Positions 63,839 through 64,000 of a DNA stretch of 64,000 bases are shown in pieces. A program made the position numbers and the translations under genes. The stretch covers positions 310,001 through 374,000 of the forward strand of contig NZ_KZ984549.1 in the NCBI RefSeq assembly GCF_003574445.1, read 5' to 3'. How positions within the stretch are numbered: the stretch's first letter is position 1; the number at the start of each line of letters is the position of its first letter. Source of the DNA: Streptomyces sp. YIM 130001. GTDB lineage: Bacteria; Actinomycetota; Actinomycetes; Streptomycetales; Streptomycetaceae. The notes under the pieces were generated by a model. The model was given only the letters and a program-made list of their open reading frames with translations, was not told where the DNA came from and made no database searches.

Positions 63839-64000
63839 CGGCAGGCCCCTTGTTCAGCGACATGTCCGTCAGCGCATAATCCGTCAGCCCGTAATCCTCG
63901 AGGAGCTTCTGGTAGATGCCGTTCTCCACGCATTTGCGCAGGGCGGCGCGCAGCGCGTCCCGCAGTTCGGTGTCCTGTTTGTTGACTCCGACCCCGTAGG
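63825..64000 (-). CDS. Solute-binding protein of the amino-acid importer, C-terminus only
   Basis: The last 57 codons of a gene that continues past the right edge of the window. The reading YGVGVNKQDTELRDALRAAL, then CVENGIYQKLLEDYGL, is the closing part of family-3 extracellular solute-binding proteins. It ends at the stop 63825-63827, inside the start of the permease gene. It is the first known gene of the operon, and ligand-binding residues lie outside the window. Confidence 0.85.
   Translation of the reverse strand, partial: YGVGVNKQDTELRDALRAALRKCVENGIYQKLLEDYGLTDYALTDMSLNKGPADDHA

Overview
The window is chromosomal DNA of a high-GC actinobacterium, most probably a Streptomyces. The signs are very high GC with strong third-position G/C, Tat-type twin-arginine exports, GTG/TTG and probable leaderless starts, and families typical of the genus (PASTA-less transmembrane Ser/Thr kinase, ECF41 sigma factors, PucR, DUF885 peptidase, HTH-ClpN protein). 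I see no rRNA, tRNA, CRISPR array, transposase, integrase or phage module. It reads as a catabolic and regulatory stretch of chromosome rather than an island.

Layout. 0-4.6 kb: MFS exporter, Sfp/EntD-type phosphopantetheinyl transferase with a doubtful N-terminus, transmembrane Ser/Thr kinase, VOC protein. 4.7-9.0 kb: exported sulfatase, GlcD-type FAD oxidase, small SCP2-like protein. 9.0-14.4 kb: S9 prolyl-oligopeptidase-like enzyme and a DUF885 hydrolase around a PucR regulator. 14.7-18.8 kb: Tat-exported amidase, DUF2087 protein, O-methyltransferase, SxxK serine hydrolase. 18.8-20.8 kb: PhyH dioxygenase divergent from a LacI regulator over nested palindromes. 21-27.9 kb: APH-like kinase, 2,2-dialkylglycine decarboxylase behind a MarR regulator with a 16-bp palindrome, two GNATs, glutaminase-STAS fusion, AhpD-like protein, pirin. 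28-29.3 kb: secreted alginate-lyase-family protein.

29.6-36 kb holds two ECF41-type sigma factors. Five promoter-like sites of the form (C/G)CTCAC(A/G)-N16-(C/G/A)GTC lie upstream of the first sigma gene itself, a divergent SDR/epimerase pair, a cupin, a CopC-like protein and a small membrane protein. Together they look like one local ECF41 regulon. The published ECF41 motif, as I remember it, is TGTCACA-N16-CGTC.

36.1-45.2 kb: a head-to-head IclR/FAD-monooxygenase pair has lost both N-termini (two gene remnants). Next to it is an intact seven-gene operon for CoA-dependent 2-aminobenzoate (anthranilate) catabolism: SDR, RidA, 2-aminobenzoate-CoA ligase, 2-aminobenzoyl-CoA monooxygenase/reductase, acyl-CoA dehydrogenase, enoyl-CoA hydratase and glutaryl-CoA dehydrogenase. 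Most of its genes overlap by 1-4 bases. Its first gene appears to be leaderless.

45.2-47.4 kb is gene-poor. 47.4-53.2 kb is a complete oligopeptide-type ABC importer (two permeases, a fused double ATPase, a lipoprotein). 53.8-59.1 kb: HxlR regulator divergent from an alpha/beta hydrolase, an HTH-ClpN protein under a perfect 12+12-bp inverted repeat, a YezG-like orphan immunity protein and two SAM-dependent enzymes. 59.7-64.0 kb: a polar amino-acid ABC importer (solute-binding protein cut by the window edge) in one operon with a MalY-type C-S lyase and a DAO-family FAD oxidase. Several convergent gene ends are separated by long perfect inverted repeats that probably act as bidirectional terminators.
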